NCBI RefSeq assembly: GCF_020497125.1
Contig: NW_025422883.1
Span: 248,001 to 312,000, forward strand
Length of the DNA stretch: 64,000 nt
Origin: Mauremys mutica
Lineage: Eukaryota; Chordata; Testudines; Geoemydidae
Direction: 5' to 3'
Under the pieces are notes generated by a model. It saw only the letters and a program-made list of their open reading frames with translations, did not search any database and was not told where the DNA came from. Made by a program: the position numbers and the translations under genes. Of this stretch, positions 1 to 12,046 are shown one piece after another; the first letter of the stretch is position 1, and every line of letters begins with the position of its first letter.

Positions 1-746
1 AAGGAAAAGGACAAAACAAGAACATTGGAGGGAACTGCACAGTGCACTGTACTGCTCCTCCAGCCACACTGACCAGTGAATAATCTGTTTAATGCTTAAA
101 CGCTCCCTTTCTATGTAACCTGATGCAGTTCACACAGCACATGCATGTGCTATAATCAGATAATTAAAAACCTTATTGTAACGTAGCCATGCGATGGGGC
201 AAAAATAATGCTACCAGGGGAACCTTAACTCTGACTCCCTAGATTGTTGTGCAATTAAAGTCTCACCCTTCATACCACAGTGGTGCAACATTGTGCATTT
301 AAAAATGAAAAACAACAGCATCAATTTCCTCAGCTTTCAGGGCTGCACAATCTTTGTAACTGCCTCTAATTATTTTTATTTAAAACCCTTAGAGAGGCAG
401 AGCTGGGAGGCAGGCTTGGGCCCAATCCTGCTTTCACAGACATCCATCCAAATGTCTCTTTCCATGGAACAGTAGCATTCGCTCCCTCTCACTGTCTAAT
501 TGCAAGCTCCAAATGATGTGGAGACACACTGCCTCCTTCAGAAGGGAGCGGCAGGCAGCCAGAGCACTGGGACATGCATCACACACAAGAACCCTGGCTG
601 TTTTCATCAGTCCCAGGATTTAATCTCTCACCTTAGAGAGGCCATTCCTCGGAGGAACAGGATTTCCATAGCTTCAGTGCTGCAACCGCTATGAATAATT
701 CAAGTGGTGAGTTTTTAAAGAAAATATGGTTTGTTCTAGCACTCTC
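1..746. other. Unassigned AT-richer DNA
   Basis: No exon, RNA gene or repeat that I can recognise. The short open frames here have no domain-like content. Confidence 0.4.
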
Positions 747-1521
747 GGGGTGTGTCTACACTCGTGGTGGCACATCGAGTACAGATACTGCATGCCCAAC
801 TAGCACGGGTATAAAGAGCAGTGTAGACAGCGAGGCACGGCTTAGGCAAGTAGGGTGTGCTACATGTCTGAACCCACAGGATAAGTTTGTGGAGGGGATC
901 GTATGATGGGATAGCCTAATTTTGGCAATTAATTGATCTTTGACTATTAGCGGTAAATATGCCCAATGGCCTGTGATGGGACACTAGATGGGGTGGGATC
1001 TGAGTTACTACAGAGAATTCTATCCTGGGTGTCTGGCTGGTGAGTCTTGCCCACATGTTCAGGGTTTAGCTGATCCCCATATTTGGGGTCAGGAAGAAAT
1101 TTTCCTCCAGGGCAGATTGGCAGAGGCCCTGAGGGGGGTTTCACCTTCCTCTGCAGCATGGGGCACGGGTCACTTGCTGGAGGATTCTCTGCACCTTGAC
1201 GTCTTTAAACCACAAGTTGAGGACTTCAGTAGCTCAGACATAGGTCAGGGGTTTGTTACAGGAGTGGGTGGGTGAGAGTCTATGGCCTGCGTTGTGCAGG
1301 AGCTCAGACTAGAAGATCATAATGGTCCCTTCTGACCTTAAAGTCTATGAATCTATGAGTCTATACCCTATCCAGCTTTCTACACCTCCAAGCAGCGCCT
1401 CCCTCATCTACACTGCTATTTTTAGTAATGTGGTAGTCCGCTACCAGAGCCTGCCATCTCCACCCTGGCAGAGCCTTTCCTCGCCGCAGGGACAGGCTCC
1501 GGCAGCTATGTAGACATAGCC
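747..1521. mobile_element. Harbinger-like MITE, split by a CR1 fragment
   Basis: The left end carries GGGGTGTGTCTACAC and the right end GTAGACATAGCC, so the termini are inverted relatives of each other around a GTCTACA core. The internal DNA has no coding potential. A CR1 3' end interrupts it near 905-1366. The termini resemble the nonautonomous PIF/Harbinger elements common in turtles (recalled family knowledge). I could not fix the target duplication, so the outer bounds are approximate. Confidence 0.45.
905..1366 (+). mobile_element. CR1 LINE 3'-UTR fragment
   Basis: Shows the conserved 3' tail of a CR1/L3-like LINE: the GGGTCAGGAAGAAATTTTCC block, then the CAGACTAGAAGATCATAATGG block, and a terminal imperfect repeat of TCTATGA units at about 1346-1366. 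No coding sequence remains. It is a 5'-truncated insertion within the flanking MITE. Confidence 0.75.
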
Positions 1522-2189
1522 TTTGAAAGAAAATGGTGACTGCTCACAGCTCCCCTTCAGGCTCAGACCTTGGAAACGCTTTCTCATGCAGACAATACAG
1601 TATTGTAGGTTTTTCTGCTATAACTATCCTGAAACTACACCTCCACCACTTTGTTTATGCTGGTTTAAGCTACTTCTCATGTGAATAACTGCGTCCACAT
1701 CATTCTGCACTGCTTCTGAAATAGCCAGTCAGATATCCCATGGTGTAATGTTCCAGTGCTAGAGTCTATGCATTCTGGGATTTTTCTTGCAGTGTATTGT
1801 GAGATACCTACCAGAACCTACAGGAATTCTGGCACTCAAACTCCCATGATTCCTTTCTTAGTATCCCATATTTCATCTGGTTTTGGTAGGCCAGCACCAT
1901 TTTCAAACTTGTCAGACAGCATGGAGGAAGCACTGCTGAGCACTGCAATCCTGCTCCAGATGTATTGGCGGTCATGCAGCCAGATGGCTTTGGACGAGTT
2001 GGGAGACAGCCATTGCATAATGTTGCGCAGATATTGCTAGAGAAGAAACCAAGTAGTTACGTCTGCATGACATTTTCCTAGAGCAGCTTCACTCCACTGA
2101 GCGCCACTTTTGTGTTTGGCCACCCAGCACCAACTGGTGGGACAGGACATTGCCACAGAACTGGGATGACCACCAATGGGGCAGAACTT
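1522..2189. other. Probable decayed DNA-transposon sequence
   Basis: Nothing directly recognisable. It lies between the Harbinger-like MITE and a Harbinger transposase relic, so it may be the eroded 5' part of the autonomous element. The open frames on either strand here are short and unlike known proteins. Confidence 0.3.
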
Positions 2190-3888
2190 CAGGATTTGGA
2201 ATGCTACTGTCCTTGAGATCTGTGCAGAGCTGAAGCTGCAGGACACCAACATGCCAGTTCCCATCAGTATGGAGAAGTGCGTGGCCATCATTCTCTGGAC
2301 ATTAACATACACCCACACCCCACTTGTTATTGATCCGTAGGCTAAACAGTTTGGTGTTGGCAGATCAACTTCTGGGGGTGCTGTCACGGAGGTTTGCACT
2401 GGTGCTAAGAGGGTGCTGCTGCCTTAGTTACAAAGCTGGGAAATGCACTGGAGTTGATGGATTTATATGGCTAGGGCTCCCAGATTATGTAGGGGCTATT
2501 GATAGGATCCATATGCCTGTAATTTCCTACCCCTTCAAAAAAGACCAAATACACCACATCGGGCCTGGGCATTCACCAACAGAAAGGGGTATTTCTCCAA
2601 TGGTGCAGACAGACTGTTTGATCACCATGGCAGCTTGATGTCTAGTTGGCTGTGGGTATCAAGTGGAGTGCTCCAGGAGTTGGTCCTGGGGCCAGTTTTG
2701 TTCAACATCTTTACTAATGATCTGGATGATGGGATGGATTGCACCCTCAGCAAGTTCACGGACGACACTAAACTGGGGGGAGAGGCAGATACGCTGGAGA
2801 GTAGGGATAGGCTCCAGAGTGACCTAGACAAATTGGAGGATCGAGCCAAAAGAAATCTGATGAGGTTCAACAAGGACAAGTGCAGAGTCCTGCACTTAGG
2901 ACGGAAGAATCCCATGCACTGCTACAGACTGGGGACTGACTGGCTAAGCAGCAGTTCTGCAGAAAAGGACCTGGGGATTACTGTGGATGAGAAGCTGGAT
3001 AGGAGTCAGCAGTGTGCCCTTGTTGCTAAGAAGGCTAATGGCATTTTGGGCTGTATAAGTAGGAGCATTGCCAGCAGATCGAGGGAAGTGATTATTCCCC
3101 TCTATTCAGCACTGGTGAGGCCACATCTGGAGTAATGCATCCAATTTTGGGTCCCCCACTACAGAAAGGATGTGGACAAATTGGAGAGTCCAGCGGAGGG
3201 CAACAAAAATGATTAAGGGGCTGGGGCACATGACTTATGAGGAGAGGCTGAGGGAACTGGGCTTATTTAGTCTGCAGAAGAGGGGGGATTTGATAGCAGC
3301 CTTCAACTACCTGAAGGGGGGTTCCAAAGAGGATGGAGCTCAGCTGTTCTCAGTGGTGGCAGATGCCAGAACAAGGAGCAATGGTCTCAAGTTGCAGTGG
3401 GGAAGGTCTAGGTTGGATATTAGGAAAAACTATTTCACTAGGAGGGTGGTAAAGCATTGGAATGGGTTACCTAGGGAGGTGGTGGAATCTCCATCTTTAT
3501 TGGTTTTTAAGGCCCAGCTTGACAAAGCCCTTGCTGGGATGATTTAGTTGGGGTTGGACTAGATGATCTCCTGAGGTCTATTCCAACCCTAATCTTCTAT
3601 GAACTTAACCAATAATAAAGTGGGGTGGTCTGGAAAGGTCCATGGTACCAGGATCTTTATGAAAAATGGAACTTTGGTGGTGGTGGAGATGTGCTTCCTC
3701 CAGTCACTGTGACACACCCAACTTACCCTCTGCTCCCCTGGTTTATAAAGCTTTTGAGTGGACACTTTGATAGGGGAAAGGAACTGTTTGACTCTCCCCT
3801 GAGTAGCTGCAGAATGACAATGGAGGGTGCATTTGGAAGACTGAAGGGAAGATGGAGGTGCCTGACATCAAGGGCAGAGGGCATCTGA
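2190..3888 (+). pseudogene. Harbinger transposase relic, interrupted by a CR1
   Basis: Two blocks of a PIF/Harbinger DDE nuclease are visible. The first (about 2190-2645) translates, with stops and frameshifts, to pieces such as MEKCVAIILWTL, FGVGRSTSG, VGAIDRIHMPV and NRKGYFS. These match the family signatures EKxVAIALWKLA, FGVGKSTV, GAIDGTHIPI and NRKGYFSMVLQAL. The second (about 3700-3888) contains YPLLPW and MEGAFGRLKGRW, the C-terminal nuclease signature. The CR1 at 2648-3604 sits between the blocks. The first catalytic Asp is visible (GAID) but the frame is broken, so this is a dead copy. It is unlike the domesticated vertebrate HARBI1 gene, because it is unspliced and full of stops. 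Confidence 0.8.
2648..3604 (+). mobile_element. CR1 LINE, 5'-truncated (RT end and 3' UTR)
   Basis: Carries the C-terminal half of the CR1 reverse transcriptase. An open stretch at 2635-3135 includes FTDDTKLGG (the F-x-DD catalytic motif, usually FADD) and LVRPHLE. After a stop and frameshift the frame continues at 3170-3547 with [25 protein letters not shown] and [13 protein letters not shown]. It ends with the CR1 3' UTR, GGACTAGATGATCTCCTGAGG and the terminal TTCTATGAA. It is inserted into the Harbinger transposase relic. Confidence 0.92.
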
Positions 3889-4379
3889 GAAATATAACAC
3901 AAGGCAGGTAAGTGCTATGATTTGCACAACTTCTGTGCGAGTGAGAGAGCCTCCCTAAGGACAGGGGGGCAGAAGGACTTGTGGAATTTTGTGAACGCCA
4001 GAGAAGCTGCCTCTTCAAAATCCCCCAACTAGTCAGGGAAGTGCTGTGCTCCCACTCTGAGGTGTAGGGGAGGGAAACGAATGTAATGTAACCAAGGACA
4101 TTAATATGCTTTGTGTAACGATAGTAGTAGGAGTGGATGTTCTTAGGTACAGCAGGACCTAGCTGAATTTCTTTTCAGCCAAGTTGTAATAAAAACCATG
4201 TATTGACATTGCAAAAGTTAAAACCAATAGAAAAGGGGCAGACCTGCCCAAAGTGCTGAGAATACATCAATACGGGCACAAAACATTTCAGGGAAATAAT
4301 CTTTGTGCATAAACTTGTCAGTGCAGACACTGTTCTGAATCATTAGCGGGCGAGTGACATAAAAGCCCAATGAACAGAG
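3889..4379. other. Unassigned, probable Harbinger 3' flank
   Basis: No gene visible. It follows the transposase C-terminal block directly and may be the non-coding 3' part of that element. A CAGTGCAGACACTG stretch near 4319 could be a degraded terminus. Confidence 0.3.
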
Positions 4380-7300
4380 AACTAGGGCCATGTTTCCATC
4401 CTCTCACATCTCAATATGCTTCCCTGGCAACAGGTGAGGAGGAATCACCTCCAAAGGTGGAGGAGGAAAAGCCATGTACCCCCAATGCTGGAAAGATCAC
4501 AGACACCACTCCCAGGAGAAAACGTAGGGTAGTAGTGGTTGGAGACTCTCTTCTGAGGGGGACAGAGGCACCTGTTACCCTGACATGGCATCCCGGAAGG
4601 TATGCTGCCTGCTAGGGGCCCGTATCAGAGACATGATGGAGGGACTGTCAGTGATCTGGCCCTCTGACTACTACCCCATGCAGGCACTAATGATACTGTG
4701 AGGTATGAACCTCAGCAGATCAGAAGTGACTACAGGGCTCGAGAAGTAAGAGTGAAGGGGTTGGGAGTGAAAGTGGTGCTCTCTTTGATCCTTCTGGTCA
4801 AAGGTAGGGTCCCAAGCAGAGAGATACATCCTGGAGGTGAATGCCTGTCTGCAAGGATGGTGTCTCCAGGAGGGCTTCGGCTTCCTTGACCATGGGATGC
4901 TGTTCCAGGAAGAAGGATTGCTAAGCAGATAGGGGGCCCACCTATCGAGGAAGGTGTCACGGAGTCCCCGGGCGATGCTTTGGAACTGCTCCCCACAAAG
5001 CCAGTCAGGACTTTGGGGAGCCTCCTCTCCCTTGGAGCAGACTGTCTTCAGAGCAAGAAGCTCACACGTCTTCACCTTTCTGGGTCTCTCCTTGGAGCAT
5101 TCAGCATCCTCTGCCGCTCCGTGTGCTTCCCACAGCAAGTCCGCCCAGGCGAGGTCCTGGGGAAGCCACAGGGTCCTGCCCCCCCACTTCGCAGTCAGAC
5201 GTGACTCTCAGCCAGCCAGTAAAACAGAGGTTTATTTGATGACAGGAACATGGTCTAAAACAGAGCTTGTAGGTACAGAGAACCGGACCCCTCAGCCGGG
5301 TCCATTCTGGGCGGCAGTGAGCCAGACAACCCCATCTGCCCTCACTTCTCGTGCCCAGCCAGCTCCAGACTGAAAACCCCTCCAGCCCCTCCTTTCTGGC
5401 CTTTGTCTCTTTCCCGGGCCAGCAGGCCACCTGACCTCTTTGTCTCCAACACCTTCAGTTGGCACCTTGCAGGGGAGGGGCCCAGGCCAGCAGTTGCTAG
5501 GAGACAGTGTCAGGCATTTATGTTCACTGGCCCTTTGCTCTACAGTAACCATACACCCTTATCCCACCACCTAGATACTTAAGAACTGCATAGGGGACAC
5601 TGAGGCACCAACACAGTATTCAGAGAAAGCATTAAGAACATTCCCAGTTCGTCACAGAAGGGGAAGGGCATATTTGGATACAGACTTGCTAACCTAGTGA
5701 GGAGGGCTTTAAACCAGGTTCAAAGGGGGTAGGTGACCAAAGACCACCAGTCTATGAAGAACATGGAGACCTGGGAAAAGGTTCGCAATTTGGGGGGTGG
5801 GGGGGAGCATGGGCTGTTATAGCAGGGATAAAAGAGAGACAAGACAGAACTCAGGGGGAAATCAAATCAGTATCTTGGATGTCTGTATACTAATGCAAGA
5901 AGTATGGGGAATAAGCAGGAAGAACGTGAAATGCCAATAAACAAACACAACTATGACATAGTTGGCATCACAGAGACCTGGTGGGATAATTCATGTGACT
6001 GGAATATTGGGATAGAAGGGTACAGCTTGCTCAGGAAGGACAGCCAGGGAAAAAAGGGAGGAGGTGTTGCCTTAGATATTAAAAATGTACACACTTGGAC
6101 TGAGGTTGAGATTGAAGTAGGAGGGGTCATGGTAGGGTCTACTACAGACCACCTAACCAGGAAGAAGAGGTGGATGAGCTTTTTTTAAACAACTAACACA
6201 ATCATCCAAAGCACAAGACTTGGTGGTGATGGGGGACTTCAACTCCCCAGACATCTGTTGGGAAAATAACACAGCAGGGCACAGATTCTCCAAGAAGTTC
6301 TTGGAATGTATTGGAGGCAATTTTTTATTTCAGAAGGTGGAGAAAGCTACTGGGGGGAGGCTGTTCTAGATCTGATTTTGACAAATAGGGAGGAACTGGT
6401 TGAGAATTTGAAAGTGGAAGGCAGGCTGGGTGAAAGTGATCATGAAATGGTAGAGTTCATGATTCTAAGGAATGGTGGGAGGGAGAACAGCACAATAAAG
6501 ACAATGGATTTCAAGGCGGCAGACGTTAGCAAACTCAGGGAGTTGGTAGGTCAGATCCCATGGGAAGGAAGTCTAAGGGGAAAAACAATAGCAGTTTTTC
6601 AGACACACATTATTAAGGGCACAAGAGCAAACTATCCCACTGCGTAGGAAGTCTGGCAAGAGACCACCCTGGCTTAACCAAGAGATCTTCAATGATCTAA
6701 AAATCAAGAAATTGTCCTACAAAAAGTGGAAACTCGGTCAAATTACAAAGGATGAATATAAACAAATAACACAAGTACGTGGGGACAAAATTGGAAAGGC
6801 CAAGGCACAAAACGAGATCAAACTAGCTAGAGACATAAAAGGTAACAAGAAAACATCCTACGAATACATTAGAAGCAAGAGGAAGACCAAGGACAGGATA
6901 GGAATGTTACTCAATGAAGGGGGAAAAACAGTAACAGAAAATATGGAAATGGCAGAGGTGCTTAATGACTTCTTTGTTTCAGTTTTCACCAAGAAGGTCG
7001 GAGGCAATTGGACGTCTAACATAGTGAATGCCGGTGAAAATGAGGTAGGATCAGAAGAGGCTAAAACAGGGAAAGAACAAGTTAAAAAATACTTTGACAA
7101 ATTAGATGTCTTCACATGATCTGTGCCTGATGAAATGCATCCTAGAATACTCAAGGAGCTGACCGAGGAGATATCTGAGCCATTGCCAATTATCTTTGAA
7201 AAGTCATGGAAGACGGGAGAGATTCCAAAATACCGGAAAAGGGAAAATATAGTGCCCATCTACAAAAAGGGTAATAAATCCAACCCAGGGAATTACAGAC

Positions 7301-8072
7301 CGGTCAACTTAACTTCTGTACCTGGAAAGATAATGGAACAAATACTTAAGCAATCAATTTGCCAACATCTAGAAGATAATAAGGTGATAAGTAACAATCA
7401 GCATGGATTTGTCAAGAACAAATCATGTCAAACCAACCTGATAGCTTTCTTTGAAGGGTAACAAGCCGGGGGGAGGGAGTGGTAGCCATGGTATATTTTG
7501 ACTTTAATAAAGCTTTTGATACTGTCTCGTATGACCTTCTCATAAACAAACTAGGGAAATGCAACCTAGATGGAGCTACTATAAGGTGGGTGCAAAACTG
7601 GTTGGAAAGCTGTTCCCAGAGAGTAATGAGTGACTCACAGTCATGCTGGTAGGGCATAAAGAGTGGGGTCCTGCGGGGATCGGTTCTGAGTCCAGTTCTG
7701 TTCAATATCTTTATCAGTGATTTAGATAATGGCATAGAGTACACAATACCAAGCTGGGAGGGGCTGCAAGTGCTTTGGAGGACAGAGTTAAAATTCAAAA
7801 TGATCTGGACAAAACTGGATGAAATTCAATAAGGACAAATGCATTTAGGAAGGAACAATCAGTTGCACACATACTGAATGGGACATGACTGCCTAGGAAG
7901 GAGTATTGCGGAAAGGGATCTGGGGCTCATAGTGGATCACAAGTTAATACAAGTCAACAGTGTGACGCTGTTGCAAAAAAAGCAAATATCACTCTGGGCT
8001 GTATTAGCAGGAGTATTGTAAGCAAGACATGAGAAGTCATTCTTCCGCTCTACTCTGCGCTGATTAAAAATA
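4380..8072 (+). mobile_element. Long CR1 LINE: ORF1 esterase, endonuclease and RT, decayed
   Basis: ORF1 remnant at 4370-4615 shows RRKRRVVVVGDSLLRGTEAP, the SGNH-esterase block of CR1 ORF1p. After an inserted LTR (4955-5656), ORF2 follows. The AP-endonuclease has IVGITETWW near 5960, GDFNSPD near 6232 and SDHEMVEF near 6438. The reverse transcriptase has NYRPVNLTSVPGKIMEQIL near 7290, FDFNKAFDTV near 7500 and [17 protein letters not shown] near 7690. There are several stops and frameshifts, and a deletion after 7800 removes the catalytic DD segment. The copy stops at about 8072 without the usual 3' UTR, where a SINE begins. It was probably close to full length once, and is dead now. Confidence 0.9.
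4955..5656 (-). mobile_element. Solo LTR (family A, copy 1) inside a CR1
   Basis: A 702-bp element starting TGTCACGGAG and ending GTTCGTCACA. It is flanked by perfect 5-bp duplications GAAGG at 4950-4954 and 5657-5661. CR1 sequence resumes on both sides, so the insertion is younger than that LINE. On the minus strand it has an AATAAA near the GGCTGAGAGTC block. Both are shared with the copies at 17545-18006 and 51681-52132. There is no internal retroviral sequence beside it, so this is a solo LTR left by recombination. Confidence 0.88.
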
Positions 8073-8082
8073 AATAATAATA

Positions 8083-8281
8083 TATGGAGATACACCTATC
8101 TCCTAGAACTGGAAGGGACCTTGAAAGGTCATTGAGTCCAGTCCCCTGCCTTCACTAGCAGGACCAAGTACTGTACCTGATTTTTTCCCCCCCAGTTCCC
8201 TAGGTGGCCCCCTCAAGGATTGAACTCACAATGCTGGGTTTAGCAGGCCAATGCTCAAACCACAGAGCTAGCCCTCCCCCC
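8083..8281 (-). mobile_element. tRNA-derived SINE, Cry-type (turtle)
   Basis: Read on the minus strand it has a polymerase III A box (TGTGGTTTGAGCATTGG, 8249-8265), a B box (GTGAGTTCAATCC, 8217-8229) and a CTGCTAAACCC anticodon-region remnant. An unrelated body and the 3' tail CTTCCAGTTCTAGGAGAT end in short AT-rich repeats. Order and sequence match the tRNA-Lys-derived Cry SINEs of cryptodiran turtles as I remember them. These are reported to borrow the 3' tail of a CR1-like LINE. It is not a tRNA gene. Confidence 0.88.
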
Positions 8282-8284
8282 AGA

Positions 8285-9503
8285 TGTAAGCGGGGGAATG
8301 GTCCCGCTGTTATGGGAACTTTCCTGGCGGTGAAGCAGGCTAGCGAAAGGATCTGAGTCCTCGCTCCCACTTCCTTTACCCAGAGGCCACCCTGCCCACG
8401 AGGACTCCCCTTCCACTCTCCTGTCTGGCAGAGTCCTCGTAACCCCAACAAGGCTGGGCCCAGAATTCCTGGGGGCTCGACAGGGGCTAGGGTGTCCCCA
8501 CTCCGGGGTACTCTCTCTGCACTGGGCACCTTCCTGACGCACTGATCATTTCATACAATTTAAAGCAAATACAAGTTGTTTAACAACTAATTTAAAAAAA
8601 AAGAATAAGGAAAAATGGGAACGGTTAAAGGAAAACAGAACACCCTGCTCTGTGGCAAGGACCATCACAAACAGTGTCTCTGGGATGTCAGGGCAGTTCA
8701 CAGTCTGTTCCTTGTAGGTCCCAGGCCTCCTTCTCAGGCCCTGGCTGTGCTGCAGGGATGCTGCGGGTTGGACACTTGCTCTGGTGGTGGCCACACGCTC
8801 CCAGGCTCTGGGTGGCGGGACCCTTCTTCCCAGCATCACCCCCGCCCTGTCAGGGTTACAATCCCCCCCAAGTCTGGCCTGCAGAGCCTCTTGGCTGAGG
8901 CGTCTCCCTGTGCTGGGCCCACTGCCCAGGGTCCCCCTCGCTCTCCCCAGCTGCTCACCACACCCGGCTCTGGACTGCTCCAGCCCCCGCTCCAGCTCCA
9001 GCCCCCTGGGCTGCCTCTCTGGCCTCTCTGGCTCTGGTTGCTGCAGCTCTGCTCCCAGCACAGGTCTGTCTGCAGGCTGCTTCTGTGACTCTGCTCCCAG
9101 CTCTGACCTGCTTCCTGGGCTGCCCCTCTGGCTCTGGTTGCTGCGGCTCTGCTCCCAGGGCAGGGCTGCTCTCTCTGCCCTGTGCCTTGGCTTTGGGGCT
9201 GCAGCTCTGCTCCCAGCAGCTTAGCTTGGGCCCCTGCTCTCTGTCCTTAGCTCGGCCCCACTCCATCTGACTCAGACAAATTCAGCTCACACGGAGGAGG
9301 GAACCCCCCTGGCCTCCTGACTCCCTGATTAGCCTGCCCGCCCTGTCAATCAGGCTGACCTGGAGCATTGGCCTCTCCCCATTGCCCCTGGGGACTGTCA
9401 GTCTCAGGCTCCTGATTTCCCATCAACCTCTCCCCTTTTAGTGCTGGGAGCTAGCAACCAAACACCCACTGAATGTTAGTAAGGGGGCAAAAGTCCCCTT
9501 ACA
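8285..9503. mobile_element. Probable LTR (family B), TG...CA ends
   Basis: A 1219-bp block starting TGTAAGCGGGGG and ending CCCCTTACA, so the ends are inverted relatives with TG...CA termini as in LTRs. Flanking pentamers (CCAGA and CAAAA) do not match well, so a target duplication is not shown. The middle (about 8940-9260) is a run of imperfect repeats around CTGCTCCCAG, which creates long spurious Leu- or Gln-rich frames on both strands. Orientation is undecided. Confidence 0.5.
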
Positions 9504-10671
9504 CAAAATTAATTCAAAATGGGGATGTATCTATGTGAACCATATAGCAGAATATATACTCATCCCAGACTAGTGTTATGCTGCTTGCAAAGAGGATGAA
9601 AGCAGGATAAGACAAGAGAAATCAAAAAAGAACTTGTATGGACACAAGGCAGTTGATGTGGGGGCAGGGGGAGTTCCTCAGAATCTGGAAATTGGTGGGG
9701 GGTTCCCCCACTCTGAAACATGCATTTCCTGACTGAGCCACGACCAGAGGGATGCATCAGATTTCTCTTCCATGTACTCAACCAAGCCCCGGGAGCACTG
9801 ACAGACTGAGATTCCTGCACTACCATTAATCCCCTCAGCACTTTTACAAAAGTAAGTTACACACATTAAATCAAACATGTTCAAAAAGTTCCAGACAGAA
9901 GTGAGTCTAAGGAGGGTCATCCTCAAAGGGCCTCTCCCACCCTAAAGCACATGAGCCAGACCATAATCCAGCTGTCCCCTGCAGGATACCAACTCCACCC
10001 GCAAAACGTTGAGAAGTCTCCACAACAAAGCAGAATAATGTCAGGATCAAATCTGAGCTCTGGCAATCCCAGGGGAGGAGCTAGGTCCAGAGCCACCCAG
10101 AACTTCCTGCCTCAGAGGATCACAGCTGCCATGTCATTACACAGGGAGAGAGGGGAGGTCTTGCTAGGAAGCCAAGGCAAACACATTAAAACATCTTTTG
10201 GGAGACAGCTGGCAGCCAATTACACCTGTGCTGTGCTCTCAGCGAGCGGCTTGCCTCATTCTGCACAAACGGCAGTTTCTGAATGGTGTGAGGAGGAAGC
10301 CCCCATCCAACCAGGAAGTGGGGAAGGCCAGGAGTACTGGAGTGAGGGCTCTGCATCGGGAAGAGAGGATGCAATTTTCTTGCCAAGTGCAGATAATAAA
10401 ATAATGTCATTGTGACAAAAGCTGCAACCTACAGAGGCTGAGGATCCTGTCAGGCTATAAGCCTTTGAAACAAACAGTTGGGGAAACCCATCACATGGAT
10501 GGGCTGCTACAACCGCCATCATTCTCCCACTTACTTCCCCCACACTGATTCATACAGACAGCTTGGATTCTGGAGAACAGAACACTGTATGGAACAGAGA
10601 AGGTGCCTTGTGAACAGTTTAGGCAAGTTTGGTCCAGTTCTGCAATGTAACCAGGATGTGTGCTTGCTGGC
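9504..10671. other. Unassigned intergenic DNA
   Basis: I see no exon, RNA gene or recognisable repeat. Open frames here are under 160 codons, overlap on both strands and show no domain pattern. Confidence 0.4.
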
Positions 10672-12046
10672 TGTGATGATGCTGTCTGCGGGAGCCAGCT
10701 GAGGTCACTCAATTAGGGTGAACTGCAAACAAAACGGGGCAGACAAACCCCAAACACTGGGGGATAATCCAATACTTAGATTTACCAACCAGCACAAAAC
10801 AGCTTCTGTAGCACCTCACTGGTTACTCAGAAGTCCAAACAATGAAGTTCCCTTAAAGTACCCAACCTCAGGCCTCCATCCAGAGACACGTCAGATATGA
10901 TGATGGTTACTGAAAATCTCATCATATAAAAGAAAAGGTTCTCCTGATCCCAAAGGACCAAGCCCCTGACCCAGGTCAAATGATAACTTAGATCTCGCCC
11001 CAAATTACACACTTATAGCCAATTCTTATTAACTAAGCTAAAATTTATTAAAAAAAGAAAAGAGAGTTGGTTAAAAGATCAATATACAGACAGACTTGAA
11101 TTCAACTCTTGAGGTTCAGACACAGCAGAGATGAGCTTGTAGTTGCCAAAAGTCCTTTTAGAAATAGTCCATAGGTTAAAGTCCAATGTCCATATTCAGG
11201 GTGGCTCCAGCCAATGACTGGGGATCTCAATCCTTATGGCTTAAGGATTCCCCCTGTTGAAACCCAAAGCAGATCTGAGGGTACGTCTTCACTACCCGCC
11301 GGATCGGCGGGTAGCAATCGATTTCTCGGAGTTCGATATATCACGTCTCATCTAGACGCGATATATCGAACCCCGAACATGCTCCTGTCGACTCCGGAAC
11401 TCCACCAACGCGAATGGCGGTACGGAGTCGACATGGGGAGCCGCGGACGTCGATCCCGTGCCGTGAGGACGGTAAGTAATTCGAGCTAAGGTACTTCGAC
11501 TTCAGCTACGCTATTCACGTAGCTGAAGTTGCGTACCTTAGATCGAACCCCCCCACCCCCCAGCGTAGACCAGGCCTAAGATGAAGCAGGATCGTGTTCC
11601 AGGGTTTTTATACATTTCCTGCAGCCTTTTGGCCTGAAAAAACAATAGGCTTAACTTTCCTTCTCCCAAACATCCTGGCAATTAGCACAGGGTAATGTAT
11701 CCATTAAACAGTTCAGATGCAGGTTACCACAACCTTCAAAGAGACACACAGACAATAATACTATTTCACTCAAGTGTCTTCCTAAATGTTAATATTCCTT
11801 TGTTGATCTTTGAATCAAAGCTCTAGCAATAGACAAGACTTGTTTGCTGACATCCCAAGCCCTGAGCAAACACCTCCCCTTCTACCTCTAACAATGCCGG
11901 CTGCATTTCAAAGCTCTGGTCATTTACAGATCTTCCTAACCAGTCTCTAAAGTTCGGCCCTGGGGCAGGTCAGTCTGGGAGGTAATTAACTCCTTCTGGC
12001 CCTGTCACCTTTCAATGAAATATTATATTACACTCATCACATCACA
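10672..12046 (-). mobile_element. Solo LTR (family C), carrying a MITE
   Basis: Begins TGTGATGATG and ends CATCACATCACA. It is flanked by perfect 5-bp duplications CTGGC at 10667-10671 and 12047-12051. A TTTATT at 11043-11049 gives an AATAAA poly(A) signal on the minus strand, which sets orientation. Removing the MITE at 11279-11576 leaves an LTR of about 1.08 kb. The part at 11739-12046 is repeated in the opposite orientation at about 39513-39812, confirming it as a dispersed family. Confidence 0.85.
11279..11576. mobile_element. 298-bp palindrome-rich Harbinger-type MITE
   Basis: Inserted in the family C LTR. Termini are GGGTACGTCTTCAC and, on the other strand, GGCCTGGTCTACGC. Flanks TGA (11276-11278) and TAA (11577-11579) fit a 3-bp TWA-type duplication with one change. 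Inside are at least two strong hairpins: GTTCGATATATC (11331-11342) pairs with 11360-11371, and 11488-11510 pairs with 11518-11539. A weaker GTCGACTCCG palindrome lies between them. It has no coding capacity. Confidence 0.7.

Noticed and set aside
8083..8281. Possible tRNA gene
   Set aside because: A and B boxes are present, but no cloverleaf can close and a SINE body with LINE-type tail follows. It is a SINE.
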